The notes under the pieces were generated by a model. The model ran no database searches. It saw only the letters and a program-made list of their open reading frames with translations, and was not told the DNA's origin. Both the position numbers and the translations under genes were made by a program. DNA of 42,751 bases from a virus. Location of the stretch: the IMG/VR virus record IMGVR_UViG_3300007345_004370, positions 1 to 42,751 of that record; one strand, written 5' to 3'. Shown here piece by piece: positions 15,150 to 23,733 of this stretch; positions within the stretch are counted from its first letter, which is position 1, and each line of letters starts with the position of its first letter.

Positions 15150-16013
15150 ATGAAAAATGTAAATATAGTATGTACAAGTAAACCAGGTGATGGTCTGTTT
15201 CATTACAGTTATGAACATTGTTGTTTTCTCAACGACCTAGGTATAAGTGCCAAACTGATTGTTATACCCAATAAAAAACACATAATACAAGATTACATTG
15301 ACGCAATAAATGAGTGTTATACAAAGTTTGAAAACATAGTGTTTAATGACTATATGCCACGGTCAGATGACGTAACTTTGATTATGGGTAGAAGTATGTT
15401 AACACTTGCATACCTTGATTACAATAGTTATACTGAAGAACAAAAATTAACATTACACAGTTTGTTTAGTAATAAACTTATATCTGTATATTCAGAAAAC
15501 CATGTTAAAGAATATCCTATCGCACTAGATTTTTATGAACCCAAAGAAGTAATTGACTTATGCGACCATGAGGTATATGTAAATGGTGTAGGCGAACAAT
15601 TTGAAAAAATAATAAACTTTAGTATATACAAACCTATAGAAGATAACATACAATTTAAATATCTATTCTTAGGAACAAATAAAACATATTATAGAGAAGT
15701 AGAAAAACATATAAAAAATTATACGTCACATGGTATCATAGCATACAAAGATAAGTACATAAGTCAAAAACATAATCATGTATTCGTACCTGTTAAAAAT
15801 CTATTAGGTTTATTTGACACTTATGTTTACACTAAACCTAACTTTGATCCTGCACCTAGAATTATACAAGAATGTAAATGGTTAGGAAAAGAAGTGATTT
15901 ATTTAAGAGATAAATCTATTAAAGATGGTGGACCTGTATATTGGAAAAGACCTGCAAAATGTTTAACTGAACAAAAAGATAAAATAGAAAATTTACTAAA
16001 ACATTTAAGATGA
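15150..16013 (+). CDS. GT-B-like glycosyltransferase (tentative)
   Basis: A 287-residue first gene of the plus operon. The N-terminus, CTSKPGDGLFHYSYEHCCFL, resembles the opening loop and helix of GT4-type GT-B glycosyltransferases. The C-terminal part has FLGTNKTYYREV and NFDPAPRIIQECKWLGKEVI, like the donor-binding Glu-containing helix and following strand. It is shorter than a full GT-B enzyme (about 350-400), so the call is tentative. The ATG lies about six bases after a TATAAT box. It overlaps the radical SAM gene by ATGA. A role in adding sugar to a glycan or product made by the operon is inferred. Confidence 0.5.
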   Translation: MKNVNIVCTSKPGDGLFHYSYEHCCFLNDLGISAKLIVIPNKKHIIQDYIDAINECYTKFENIVFNDYMPRSDDVTLIMGRSMLTLAYLDYNSYTEEQKLTLHSLFSNKLISVYSENHVKEYPIALDFYEPKEVIDLCDHEVYVNGVGEQFEKIINFSIYKPIEDNIQFKYLFLGTNKTYYREVEKHIKNYTSHGIIAYKDKYISQKHNHVFVPVKNLLGLFDTYVYTKPNFDPAPRIIQECKWLGKEVIYLRDKSIKDGGPVYWKRPAKCLTEQKDKIENLLKHLR

Positions 16014-16666
16014 GTGATATAGCATTTTATAGAAGATCAAAGAAAGGAATAAATATTGACATAAGCAATAGGTGTCCTTTAGAGTGTATGAGATGTCAAA
16101 GACAAACTAACTTTACACTTGAAGGCAGAAAAGTTTATGGTCGGGATGCTACAATGGACGAGATAAGAAAGTTATCTGATTATTTTTCATCATTTAATTT
16201 TTGTGGTCAGTTATCTGATCCTGTACATCATCCAAAGTTTGTTGAGATATTAGAGTACCTGTATAATAAAGATATACAAGTTACAGTACATAATGCCTCA
16301 TCTGCCAAATCTAAAAGTTGGTACGTACAAGCGTTTAAGGCACACCCTAAAGCAAAATGGATATTTGCAATAGATGGTTTACCTGAAGAAAGTAACATGT
16401 ATCGTGTTAACCAAGACGGTAAAAAATTATATGAAGTTATGTTAGAAGCAAAGAAACACTTAAAACAAACGCCATCTTGGCAGTTTATAGTGTTTAGTTA
16501 CAATGAACACAATTTAGAAAAGGCGAAACAAATGGCAATAGATGAGGGTTTAATGTTCATAGTGTTACACTCGTCAAGGTGGATGGGAGAAGATGACCCA
16601 TTAAGACCTCAATCAAAAGAATACAATTTAGGATATAAAGGATACGTAAGACCTAATGTCAGATAA
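16010..16666 (+). CDS. radical SAM protein, catalytic half
   Basis: A 218-residue radical SAM protein with Cys22-x3-Cys26-x2-Cys29 in SNRCPLECMRCQRQ. FCGQLSDPVHHPKF occupies the place of the GGEP-type SAM-binding strand, and KWIFAIDGLPEES a later core strand. It ends right after the barrel and lacks any C-terminal cluster domain. That missing part is encoded by the next gene in the +1 frame with an 11-base overlap. Together (342 residues) they match a normal radical SAM-SPASM enzyme. It is either a natural two-chain enzyme or a frameshift in the genome or assembly. Substrate unknown; SPASM enzymes often act on peptides or sugars. Confidence 0.8.
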   Translation: MSDIAFYRRSKKGINIDISNRCPLECMRCQRQTNFTLEGRKVYGRDATMDEIRKLSDYFSSFNFCGQLSDPVHHPKFVEILEYLYNKDIQVTVHNASSAKSKSWYVQAFKAHPKAKWIFAIDGLPEESNMYRVNQDGKKLYEVMLEAKKHLKQTPSWQFIVFSYNEHNLEKAKQMAIDEGLMFIVLHSSRWMGEDDPLRPQSKEYNLGYKGYVRPNVR

Positions 16667-17030
16667 AAAAGATAAACTAGAAGGTAAATTTGTTGCTCAA
16701 TGTATGAACGGCAAAATGCAAATGGCTATGAGTAATAGAGGTCATCTATTACCTTGTTGTTGGTGCGACCAAGAATGGACATTAAGCACACCATTATTTC
16801 AAAAAATGTTAAAAGTAAGTAAAGTAAGTGAGGCAGAAAACATAGATGAAATAGTATTGTCAGATGAATGGAGAGAGTTTGAACAAATTATGAAAGACGG
16901 TGAGGCAGGCGATCATAGTAAAGTGCCTAAAAATTGTCTGTATCATTGTTTAATTAGACCAGATGATAATATAAAAATAGAACATCATTTAGATGAAAAA
17001 GGTAAATCAATAGTAAAAAATAAAGTATGA
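16656..17030 (+). CDS. stand-alone SPASM-like iron-sulfur domain
   Basis: A 124-residue protein with Cys16-x12-Gly29-x4-Cys34 followed by Cys35 and Cys37, then Cys94-x3-Cys98 near the C-terminus. The first part fits the SPASM signature (C-x9-15-G-x4-C) that binds auxiliary 4Fe-4S clusters in radical SAM maturases. It follows the radical SAM half in another frame, so the two chains may work as a complex. It has its own ATG within the overlap, without a clear ribosome-binding site, consistent with translational coupling or with a frameshifted single gene. Confidence 0.7.
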   Translation: MSDKKDKLEGKFVAQCMNGKMQMAMSNRGHLLPCCWCDQEWTLSTPLFQKMLKVSKVSEAENIDEIVLSDEWREFEQIMKDGEAGDHSKVPKNCLYHCLIRPDDNIKIEHHLDEKGKSIVKNKV

Positions 17031-17887
17031 AGAAACTTGTAGTTAGTGGTTGTAGTTGGGGTGATCCTCATTTTATTTCTATGCAACATCCCTCAATGGA
17101 TACTACGTGGCTTAAATGGCCTGAAATTTTAGCAGAGAAAATGAATATGGAACCAGTTAATCTTTGCAAGTCAGGAATGGGAAATGAATATATCTATAGT
17201 TCTTTATCAGATTATTTAACAGAAATTGATATTAATAAAGTAGGTCATGTTATAGCTGCATGGTCATCAGCACCAAGACGTGATTGGGAAAAAACATCTA
17301 GTTGGACAGGTACGAGAAATGATAAAGCCTTTGCTAACAATAAGTATAGAGATATAATAAAAAATGTTACAAATTGGAATAATATTAGAACGGATACAAA
17401 AGGAGATATAAAATATTGGATTAATAAAACTATAAGATACCAATATGCGTTTCAAAATTTAATGGAACAACAAAAAACTAGAGTTGCCGATCAAGCACTT
17501 TTTTACAATCAAGTTCAAATGATAAGTTTAATTAGAGGTCATATTTGGGAAATAACAAACGGTATAGATTATTCAGCTTTAAATGAAAATGACATGCAAG
17601 CAAAGTTAGATAAATTTCAACAATTTGCGGAAATGCAAAAACATGGAATAGAATATGTACGTGATACCATGATGATGACTTATTTAAAAACTTTAAAAAG
17701 TAGCAGATATAAGTTTAAAGATAATTTTTTAGGTTGGCCCACAGATCAAAAATTAGAAGGATACACTATTGAAAGTCTATTAAAAGAAAAACATAGAGTA
17801 TCTGAATTGGACAGACACCCTAACGCACTAGGACAAGTGAGAATAGCGGAAATATTATATGAAAAAATTAATAGTAAGTGGTTGTAG
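17027..17887 (+). CDS. SGNH/GDSL-like hydrolase, tandem copy 1
   Basis: A 286-residue protein with SGNH-like blocks. VVSGCSWGDP holds the candidate Ser nucleophile (about residue 9), NLCKSGMGNEYIY the Gly and Asn block, AAWSSAPRRDW a following strand, and ELDRHPNALGQ the C-terminal Asp-x-x-His pair. SGNH enzymes are esterases, acetylhydrolases or acyltransferases, often acting on carbohydrate O-acyl groups. It is a clear paralog of the next gene but has about 40 extra residues in the middle. It starts on ATGA after the SPASM-like gene and overlaps the second copy by 29 bases. Similar proteins occur in other marine T4-like phages (recollection only). Confidence 0.65.
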   Translation: MKKLVVSGCSWGDPHFISMQHPSMDTTWLKWPEILAEKMNMEPVNLCKSGMGNEYIYSSLSDYLTEIDINKVGHVIAAWSSAPRRDWEKTSSWTGTRNDKAFANNKYRDIIKNVTNWNNIRTDTKGDIKYWINKTIRYQYAFQNLMEQQKTRVADQALFYNQVQMISLIRGHIWEITNGIDYSALNENDMQAKLDKFQQFAEMQKHGIEYVRDTMMMTYLKTLKSSRYKFKDNFLGWPTDQKLEGYTIESLLKEKHRVSELDRHPNALGQVRIAEILYEKINSKWL

Positions 17888-18590
17888 TTATACAGCTAAA
17901 GAATATATTTCTTCAGCGTATCCTGATATGGATACTTCGTGGTCAAAATGGCCTGAACTACTTGGAAAGAAATTGAATATGGAAGTAATTAATTTAGCAA
18001 CTAACGGTGCAGGTAACAGGTATATATTGCAAACTTTATTAGACACAATAGAAAGAACACCTAAAGATGAGATAGGTCTTGTTATGGCTGCATGGTCACA
18101 ATCAAATAGAGATGATTGGCAGAATGGTATGCCTATATCAAAATGGTTTAATAGTAGAATAAAAAGACCTGGCGATATTTATGGTTGGGTAAGAGAATCA
18201 TTACTAGGTTACATAACTTTACAAAATGTATGTAAAAGGTATAACATACCTTACAAACAATTTCAAATGATTGGTTTGTTTGAACCTTGGTTAGCAGGAC
18301 TTAAAAGATCAGAAGCAGATCAACTTAAAGGTTTGCCTAGATATGAACCTTTAAAAAATCAAAAAATTATTAGAAGATACATAAGAACATTAATAGATGA
18401 ATACGAAAAATTTATTGATATTGATAATTTTATAGGATATTCAAAAGCTAATAATTTAAATATTTTAATAAAATTACATTTTTTTAAATTTTTAGATATA
18501 AATGGATATACTATAAGTAAAATTGATGAACACCCTAGTAAAAAAGGGCATGAAGAAATAGCGAGGTTATTATATGACAGGTTGGGATAG
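17859..18590 (+). CDS. SGNH/GDSL-like hydrolase, tandem copy 2
   Basis: A 243-residue paralog of the preceding gene. IVSGCSYTAKEYI holds the candidate Ser, NLATNGAGNRYIL the Gly and Asn block, MAAWSQSNRDDW the third block, and KIDEHPSKKGHEEIA the Asp-x-x-His pair. Both copies share MDTSW or MDTTW followed by KWPE and a Leu or Ile. Its first ten codons lie within the last codons of copy 1 in another frame, as expected from a tandem duplication trimmed by deletion. GCGGA before the ATG supports this start. Likely an esterase or acyltransferase; substrate unknown. Confidence 0.65.
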   Translation: MKKLIVSGCSYTAKEYISSAYPDMDTSWSKWPELLGKKLNMEVINLATNGAGNRYILQTLLDTIERTPKDEIGLVMAAWSQSNRDDWQNGMPISKWFNSRIKRPGDIYGWVRESLLGYITLQNVCKRYNIPYKQFQMIGLFEPWLAGLKRSEADQLKGLPRYEPLKNQKIIRRYIRTLIDEYEKFIDIDNFIGYSKANNLNILIKLHFFKFLDINGYTISKIDEHPSKKGHEEIARLLYDRLG

Positions 18591-19629
18591 AGATTATCTA
18601 GCAAACAAAGACGAATATTTAAAACTTTTTGATAATGTTATGCAAAAAGAAAATGAAAGAAACATTGAGTTTTTAGAAAAGAAAATACAAAAACTTATCA
18701 ATAGAAAGTATGTCGTTGCTTGTGCTAGTGGTACAGACGCTTTACAATATGCTCTTATGGCATATGCTATAAAACCTGGCGATGAAGTGTTAGTTACAAA
18801 CTTCTCATGGATATCTTCAGCGTCATGTGTAGCAATGAATGGTGCAACAACCGTATTTTGTGATGTTGATCCAAAAACAAATCATATGTCAATTGATAGT
18901 ATTAAACGTATGTATTCAGACAAAACAAAAGCAATTGTATATCCTCATTTATTTGGTAATATATCTGACATGACAGAAATACAAAACTTTTGTAAAGAAA
19001 AAAACATCCCACTCATAGAGGACGCCTGTCAATCATTTGGTGCAAGTAGAAATGGTCAATATGCAGGTACATTTGGCGATATTGCAACATTGAGTTTCAA
19101 TGCAAATAAACCTGTTGCAGGTATATCAGGTGGTGGTGCTATTTTACTAGATGGTAAACAACAAGCAGAATTTTTAAGAAAAGTAAGAAGACACGGCAAC
19201 GGTGATGTGTTAGGATACAACTCTAAAATGTTAGCAATCAATGCTGAGTTTATTAGTCATAGAATGGATAAAATGCACGAATGGCAAGATAAACGTTTTA
19301 GAATTGCAAAACGATATACTAACAATTTAAAAAATCTACCTGTAATTATACCACATGTTGATGAGGTTGTAAATCATTGTTATCACAAATACGTCATAAG
19401 ATTAGAAAACAAAGAAACTAGGGATTTACTAAAGAAAAGACTTAACGCTAATGTACATTATCCTATACCTATATCAGAAAACCCCTTGTATAAAACACAC
19501 ATACATAGAAAAGATAACTGCTTGAATTCCCAGTTAATATGTGATACAATACTAACATTACCTATTCATCCATATTTAACGGATAATGAGGTGGATAATA
19601 CATGTAATATTATAATGGCAACAATATGA
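18574..19629 (+). CDS. DegT/DnrJ/EryC1-type PLP aminotransferase
   Basis: A 351-residue enzyme of the sugar-aminotransferase family. Visible blocks are CASGTDALQYAL (cofactor phosphate loop), PGDEVLVTNFSWISSA, and LIEDACQSFGA with Asp150 for the pyridine nitrogen. SFNANKPVAGISGGGAI follows, with Lys179 as the Schiff-base Lys. The C-terminal CYHKYVIRL and LPIHPYL are also typical. These enzymes usually transaminate nucleotide-linked keto-sugars, and the epimerase and glycosyltransferases nearby fit that. The N-terminal 35 residues are charged. It overlaps the SGNH gene by 17 bases, with GAGG seven bases before the ATG. Confidence 0.88.
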   Translation: MTGWDRDYLANKDEYLKLFDNVMQKENERNIEFLEKKIQKLINRKYVVACASGTDALQYALMAYAIKPGDEVLVTNFSWISSASCVAMNGATTVFCDVDPKTNHMSIDSIKRMYSDKTKAIVYPHLFGNISDMTEIQNFCKEKNIPLIEDACQSFGASRNGQYAGTFGDIATLSFNANKPVAGISGGGAILLDGKQQAEFLRKVRRHGNGDVLGYNSKMLAINAEFISHRMDKMHEWQDKRFRIAKRYTNNLKNLPVIIPHVDEVVNHCYHKYVIRLENKETRDLLKKRLNANVHYPIPISENPLYKTHIHRKDNCLNSQLICDTILTLPIHPYLTDNEVDNTCNIIMATI

Positions 19630-19946
19630 ATGAAATAATTATAAGTCCAAATGTCACTAGTTTTTGTTATGTAGATGATAACAATAATATGATTGATATA
19701 ACAGATAAGATACCTCAAAGGTTGCTTAAATTTGTAAAGAGATCAAAGTGGTTGTTTGGTGATGATATAATTTTAGATAGAGCATTACTAGAAAAACACA
19801 ATGAAGATATTTACGAGTATCTTATAGAAAAGGCTTATGAAAGAGAAGACTTTTTATTTAAACAAACAAGATTTAAAACATTAGCAAAGGAACAATTACT
19901 AATAGCATTTAATAAATTATTTTTTACTAAATTTGATAATAGATGA
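19626..19946 (+). CDS. unknown small protein
   Basis: A 106-residue protein I do not recognise. The N-terminal third has short strands (EIIISPNVTSFCYVD) and the rest is helical and charged, ending in an aromatic, basic stretch. There is one Cys near residue 14 and no signal peptide or membrane helix. It lies between the aminotransferase and the second radical SAM gene, overlapping both by four bases. The place directly before a radical SAM enzyme is where a peptide substrate or partner could be encoded, but no core-peptide motif is visible, so that is only an idea. Confidence 0.6.
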   Translation: MNEIIISPNVTSFCYVDDNNNMIDITDKIPQRLLKFVKRSKWLFGDDIILDRALLEKHNEDIYEYLIEKAYEREDFLFKQTRFKTLAKEQLLIAFNKLFFTKFDNR

Positions 19947-20797
19947 TAACGTTAAAAGAAATACAACAGAATTATTTAGCCATAGATTTTTTTATGTCTA
20001 TGTCTTGTAACAAAGATTGTCATTACTGTACAAGTTATACTTTAGAGATGAGAAACTTGACAGTTGATATTGACTTCCTAAAACAAACACTAGACTATTT
20101 AAAAAACTATAAGATACGTGTTTGTCTTCTAGGTGGTGAACCAGGACTAATTAAAAATTTAGATGATGTAATTGCTGAAGTTAAAAGCAGACCTAATCAC
20201 GTATGTTCAGTACTATCAAACTCTTTTGTACGTAAAAGATATCCACATATACTAAAAGATCCTGATATACTTTATATTGAACATAACATATTAGATTTTT
20301 ACGAAGACGGTATTAAAAAACTAGGTAATTTAGATAAATTAGAACCTTACGGTTTTATACAACCAAATGATTATAACAATTATAATCTATGTGTAAAAAC
20401 ACCCAATTACTTTAAATACAAAGATAAGTTTCCTGAAGAAATGAAAAAGTTAAATCATAAAAATACAATGTGGAAATCATTTAATGGTAGAACACCTAAT
20501 AAAGATGATGTCACAGCCGTACACAAACAAGCTGCTGAAATAGATCGTAAGATGTGTGCAGCTTTTCCTATGGTTCCTGTTATCAATTTTGAAACAAGAA
20601 AACTTGTACATTGTAGTAAGAAGTTTGCCAATAATATAATTCACTCAAAAACATTTGACATAACACAGGAGAATATAGATAAGATGATGAATTTTAGATT
20701 ATTTAAATATGAGAACTATTGTAAAACATGTATGGAATGGGTTGAGCCTAAAGGTCATTTTCCTTTATCAAAATATGCGAGTGTGCTAAATGGATAA
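19943..20797 (+). CDS. radical SAM protein
   Basis: A 284-residue radical SAM enzyme with Cys22-x3-Cys26-x2-Cys29 (MSCNKDCHYCTS). LLGGEPGLI is the GGE motif that contacts SAM. In the C-terminal part KMCAAFPMV, LVHCSKKF and YCKTCMEW could carry an auxiliary cluster. The opening AIDFFMSMSCNKDC is typical of peptide- or glycan-modifying radical SAM proteins. It overlaps the unknown small gene by ATGA and the carbamoyltransferase by 8 bases. Reaction unknown; it is not closely similar to the radical SAM half at 16010. Confidence 0.82.
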   Translation: MITLKEIQQNYLAIDFFMSMSCNKDCHYCTSYTLEMRNLTVDIDFLKQTLDYLKNYKIRVCLLGGEPGLIKNLDDVIAEVKSRPNHVCSVLSNSFVRKRYPHILKDPDILYIEHNILDFYEDGIKKLGNLDKLEPYGFIQPNDYNNYNLCVKTPNYFKYKDKFPEEMKKLNHKNTMWKSFNGRTPNKDDVTAVHKQAAEIDRKMCAAFPMVPVINFETRKLVHCSKKFANNIIHSKTFDITQENIDKMMNFRLFKYENYCKTCMEWVEPKGHFPLSKYASVLNG

Positions 20798-22304
20798 AAT
20801 ATTTGCAGTTGCTTTGAATCTACACGATCATAATACATATGATGGTGTGTATCATAATCAAAGAGAAAGAGAAACTAGATTTAAACATAATCTACCCTAC
20901 CACGCTGAGGCATATGCTCATCAATCAGATATACTTAACGTAAGTGATTATAGATTGAATGATGAGTTTACTGAACAATACTTTAAAAAACCAGATGACG
21001 CCATACTAGCATTTACATATACGTTTGGTGGTATTAGAAAATCAAAAGAAGAATTGTGGAGTACAATATTAAAAGGGCATGATGAGATATTTAATTACAA
21101 TCCTAAAAAACTATGGGATCACTATTACAAAGATAATGTTTACTTTATAGATCATCATCAATCACATGCTGCTTATACGTTTCTTAATTCAGGTTATGAA
21201 AAATCTGATATACTTGCGATAGATGGCATAGGTTCTAAATTTAGATGTGTATTTTTTGATAAAGAACAAAACTTAATTGATCTATCAGATAAACTACCTA
21301 TAGGTTGGTTATGGAATCACATGTCTGGTCTTACAGGTTTTGGTACATTAGGTGCAAGTAAACTTATGGGTAAAGTAGGATATGGTAAGTTTAGTAGATA
21401 TTACTATACATGTTTTGAAGTTATACTTGATGGTCCTATAACTGAAAAGAAACAAGAACACTTTAAGCAAATAGATGTTGATACGCACGGTGTAGATGAT
21501 TTAGCATACACACTACAAAGATTTACTTTAGATAAAATAAAAGAACATGTATATCCATTAAAGACTTGTGATAACTTATGTATTGCAGGTGGTGTTGCTT
21601 ACAATGGTTATATGAATGAAGAATTTACTAAACATTATAACAATGTATTTGTACCACCTGCAGTTGGTGATGAGGGACAAGCCATTGGTGCATATCAACA
21701 CGCTGATTTTGTCTTAAATAAAAATGTACATAAATCAGAATTGTATGCTGGTAAGGAGTATGATTATGTAGGTGAAGAAAAAGTAAATTATAAAGAAGTA
21801 GCACAAGCAATAGCAGATGGTTCTATTATAGGTTGGTTTCAAGGCAAATCAGAAAGTGGTAATCGAGCATTAGGTAATAGAAGCATATTAGCAGACCCTC
21901 GTAATCCTGATATAAAAAATATCATTAATCACACTATAAAAATGAGAGAAGACTTTAGACCATTTGCACCTGTAGTATTAGAAGAACATTACCAAGAATA
22001 CTTTGATACAAGAGGTGGTCCTAGTCCTTACATGTCTAGGATATGTAAAGTAAAAACTGATAAAGTACCAGGCATTACACACGTTGATAATACTGCTAGA
22101 ATACAGACTATAAATAGAAAAGATAATAAAAAATTTTATGATATAGTAAATGAATTTTACAAAATAACAGGCATACCTATGTTGTTAAACACAAGTTTTA
22201 ATTGTCAGGAACCTATTGTTGAAACACCACAACATGCAATTAGAACGTTTAAGAGAACGGCATTGAATATGTTAGTAATAGGAGATTGGGTAATAAAAAA
22301 ATGA
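20790..22304 (+). CDS. carbamoyltransferase, NodU/CmcH family
   Basis: A 504-residue O-carbamoyltransferase. The N-terminal TsaD-like domain has FIDHHQSHAAYTF (His122, His123, His126) for metal and carbamoyl-adenylate binding, DILAIDGIG, and CIAGGVAYNGYMN. The C-terminal YrdC-like part has GWFQGKSESGNRALGNRSIL, REDFRPFAPVV, TARIQTI and MLLNTSFNCQEPIVETP, all close to the family pattern. These enzymes use carbamoyl phosphate and ATP to carbamoylate a hydroxyl on a sugar, antibiotic or Nod factor. The N-terminus is somewhat short against the usual 550-600, but all motifs are present. It overlaps both neighbours, so it is firmly in the operon. A late-type box inside the gene (22109-22116) is probably chance. 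Confidence 0.92.
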   Translation: MDKIFAVALNLHDHNTYDGVYHNQRERETRFKHNLPYHAEAYAHQSDILNVSDYRLNDEFTEQYFKKPDDAILAFTYTFGGIRKSKEELWSTILKGHDEIFNYNPKKLWDHYYKDNVYFIDHHQSHAAYTFLNSGYEKSDILAIDGIGSKFRCVFFDKEQNLIDLSDKLPIGWLWNHMSGLTGFGTLGASKLMGKVGYGKFSRYYYTCFEVILDGPITEKKQEHFKQIDVDTHGVDDLAYTLQRFTLDKIKEHVYPLKTCDNLCIAGGVAYNGYMNEEFTKHYNNVFVPPAVGDEGQAIGAYQHADFVLNKNVHKSELYAGKEYDYVGEEKVNYKEVAQAIADGSIIGWFQGKSESGNRALGNRSILADPRNPDIKNIINHTIKMREDFRPFAPVVLEEHYQEYFDTRGGPSPYMSRICKVKTDKVPGITHVDNTARIQTINRKDNKKFYDIVNEFYKITGIPMLLNTSFNCQEPIVETPQHAIRTFKRTALNMLVIGDWVIKK

Positions 22305-23005
22305 AACACTACGACTTATTAAAAGATAAACGAAGACACGTTATCACTTATAAAAAAGATGTTCCACCAAAAGAAATCATAGATAGAGCTTTAGAAAAAG
22401 CATTAATAACAACATCATCTAAAAATAATATGTTTGCATATAGAATAAATGTCTATGGTCCTGAACAACAAGAATGGAAAGAAAAGATATGGATTTTATC
22501 TAATAGAAATCATATACAAGTTGACAAAGATACAAATGCTTTAGGTTTATCTAAAGTAACACATGACGCAAAAAAGAATCCTAATCCAAACTACAATCAT
22601 GTAAGAACTAATCCTTACTTGTTTGCATTTCATAGCAGAGTTGTGCATAAACCAAATGCGTTCTATCAAAAACAGATAGACAATGGTAGTCATACGGCAG
22701 ATGAGCAATATCCAGAATACGTAGAAAAAATTATAGATCATATCGCTTTAGAAGTAGGAATGTTTGCAACCAATCTATCAAGTTATCTATTAGAAGAAGG
22801 ATTAGATGTATCGTACAATATTTGTTTTATAAGAGATGTAAAACAATGGCATGATTTAGGTTTTAGTTGGGTAAAAAGAAGACCTATATTAATGATGAGT
22901 TGTGGTTATGCTGAAGAAACAAGACAGCAATGGCTAGAGAAAAAGAATCAATTGGGATTAGACACATGTCCGCCATTATCAGATATAGTAAGTTGGGTTA
23001 AATGA
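22301..23005 (+). CDS. nitroreductase-like flavoprotein
   Basis: A 234-residue protein with the nitroreductase layout. KRRHVITYKKDVPPKEIIDRA matches the RRS-x-R-x-F opening, ITTSSKNNMFAYRINVYGP the APS-x-N-x-QPW-like FMN strand, and HIALEVGMFATNLSSYLLEEG the conserved helix before the Gly-rich end. The family uses FMN to reduce nitro groups or quinones, or to oxidise thiazolines and fragment flavins. In biosynthetic clusters it often oxidises azoline rings. The first Arg-Arg-Ser block is degenerate (RRH). I choose ATG at 22301, which overlaps the carbamoyltransferase stop by four bases; a TTG at 22286 is less likely. Confidence 0.7.
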   Translation: MKHYDLLKDKRRHVITYKKDVPPKEIIDRALEKALITTSSKNNMFAYRINVYGPEQQEWKEKIWILSNRNHIQVDKDTNALGLSKVTHDAKKNPNPNYNHVRTNPYLFAFHSRVVHKPNAFYQKQIDNGSHTADEQYPEYVEKIIDHIALEVGMFATNLSSYLLEEGLDVSYNICFIRDVKQWHDLGFSWVKRRPILMMSCGYAEETRQQWLEKKNQLGLDTCPPLSDIVSWVK

Positions 23006-23733
23006 TAGAAAGAGATCAATTACAATATTTAAAAAATATATTGAGCTTACATAATAATCATATAGATTATAATTTATTGGAAAAAATAATTTATACTATT
23101 AAAGAAGAGCCTGATTTAGAACATAATATACTAGACTCTTTTAGTACTCCTCAATTAAACGCAAAGATGAATATTGTAAAACATTGTGATAAACTTGGTT
23201 TAATAACAGATCAAACTGAAATAACAATATTCGGTTGTTGGTATGGTAGTATTCTAATACCTGAATTAGCACCTAGAGTAAAAAAGATTACAGCAATAGA
23301 TATGGACGATAGAGTTATAAAGATTGCTAAAAATAAATTGTTTTACAACTATGAAAATGTTACCTTTATATCAGATGACATATTCAAAGATTTTAGAAAC
23401 GAATATGAGAAAACAGATTTATTCATTAATACTTCGTGTGAACATATGCGACCAATGTCTGAATGGGGACCTATAGGACCTAAATCACTATATTTCAATT
23501 CAAAATTTGGTGTGCCTGTTACACGTAAAGTTCCATGGTGGACAAGAATGAAAAAAACAGCACATTTTGCCTTTCAATCAAATGACATGTTCAATATTGA
23601 TACACATATAAATTGTGTAAACAATGGCGATGAATTTAAAACACAATTACCTAAAAACACCGAAGTGCTTGTTGAAGATGAAATTAATGATGAAAGAGGA
23701 ACAAGATTTACATTAATAGGAAAAATATTATGA
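23002..23733 (+). CDS. SAM-dependent methyltransferase (divergent)
   Basis: A 243-residue protein. ITIFGCWYGSILIPELA (about residues 74-90) sits where motif I would be, followed by ITAIDMDDRVIKIAK with the acidic end of strand 2 and FISDDIF at motif III. DLFINTSCEHM matches motif IV. The glycine pattern of motif I is unusual, and the C-terminal 90 residues are Trp- and Lys-rich, without a known pattern. It overlaps both neighbours by four bases. The fold is likely; the substrate is unknown, perhaps a sugar or the same product modified by the carbamoyltransferase. Confidence 0.65.
   Translation: MIERDQLQYLKNILSLHNNHIDYNLLEKIIYTIKEEPDLEHNILDSFSTPQLNAKMNIVKHCDKLGLITDQTEITIFGCWYGSILIPELAPRVKKITAIDMDDRVIKIAKNKLFYNYENVTFISDDIFKDFRNEYEKTDLFINTSCEHMRPMSEWGPIGPKSLYFNSKFGVPVTRKVPWWTRMKKTAHFAFQSNDMFNIDTHINCVNNGDEFKTQLPKNTEVLVEDEINDERGTRFTLIGKIL

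Noticed and set aside
22109-22116. Late promoter box inside the carbamoyltransferase gene
   Set aside because: A plus-strand TATAAATA within coding sequence, nearly 200 bases before the next start, in a fully coupled operon.
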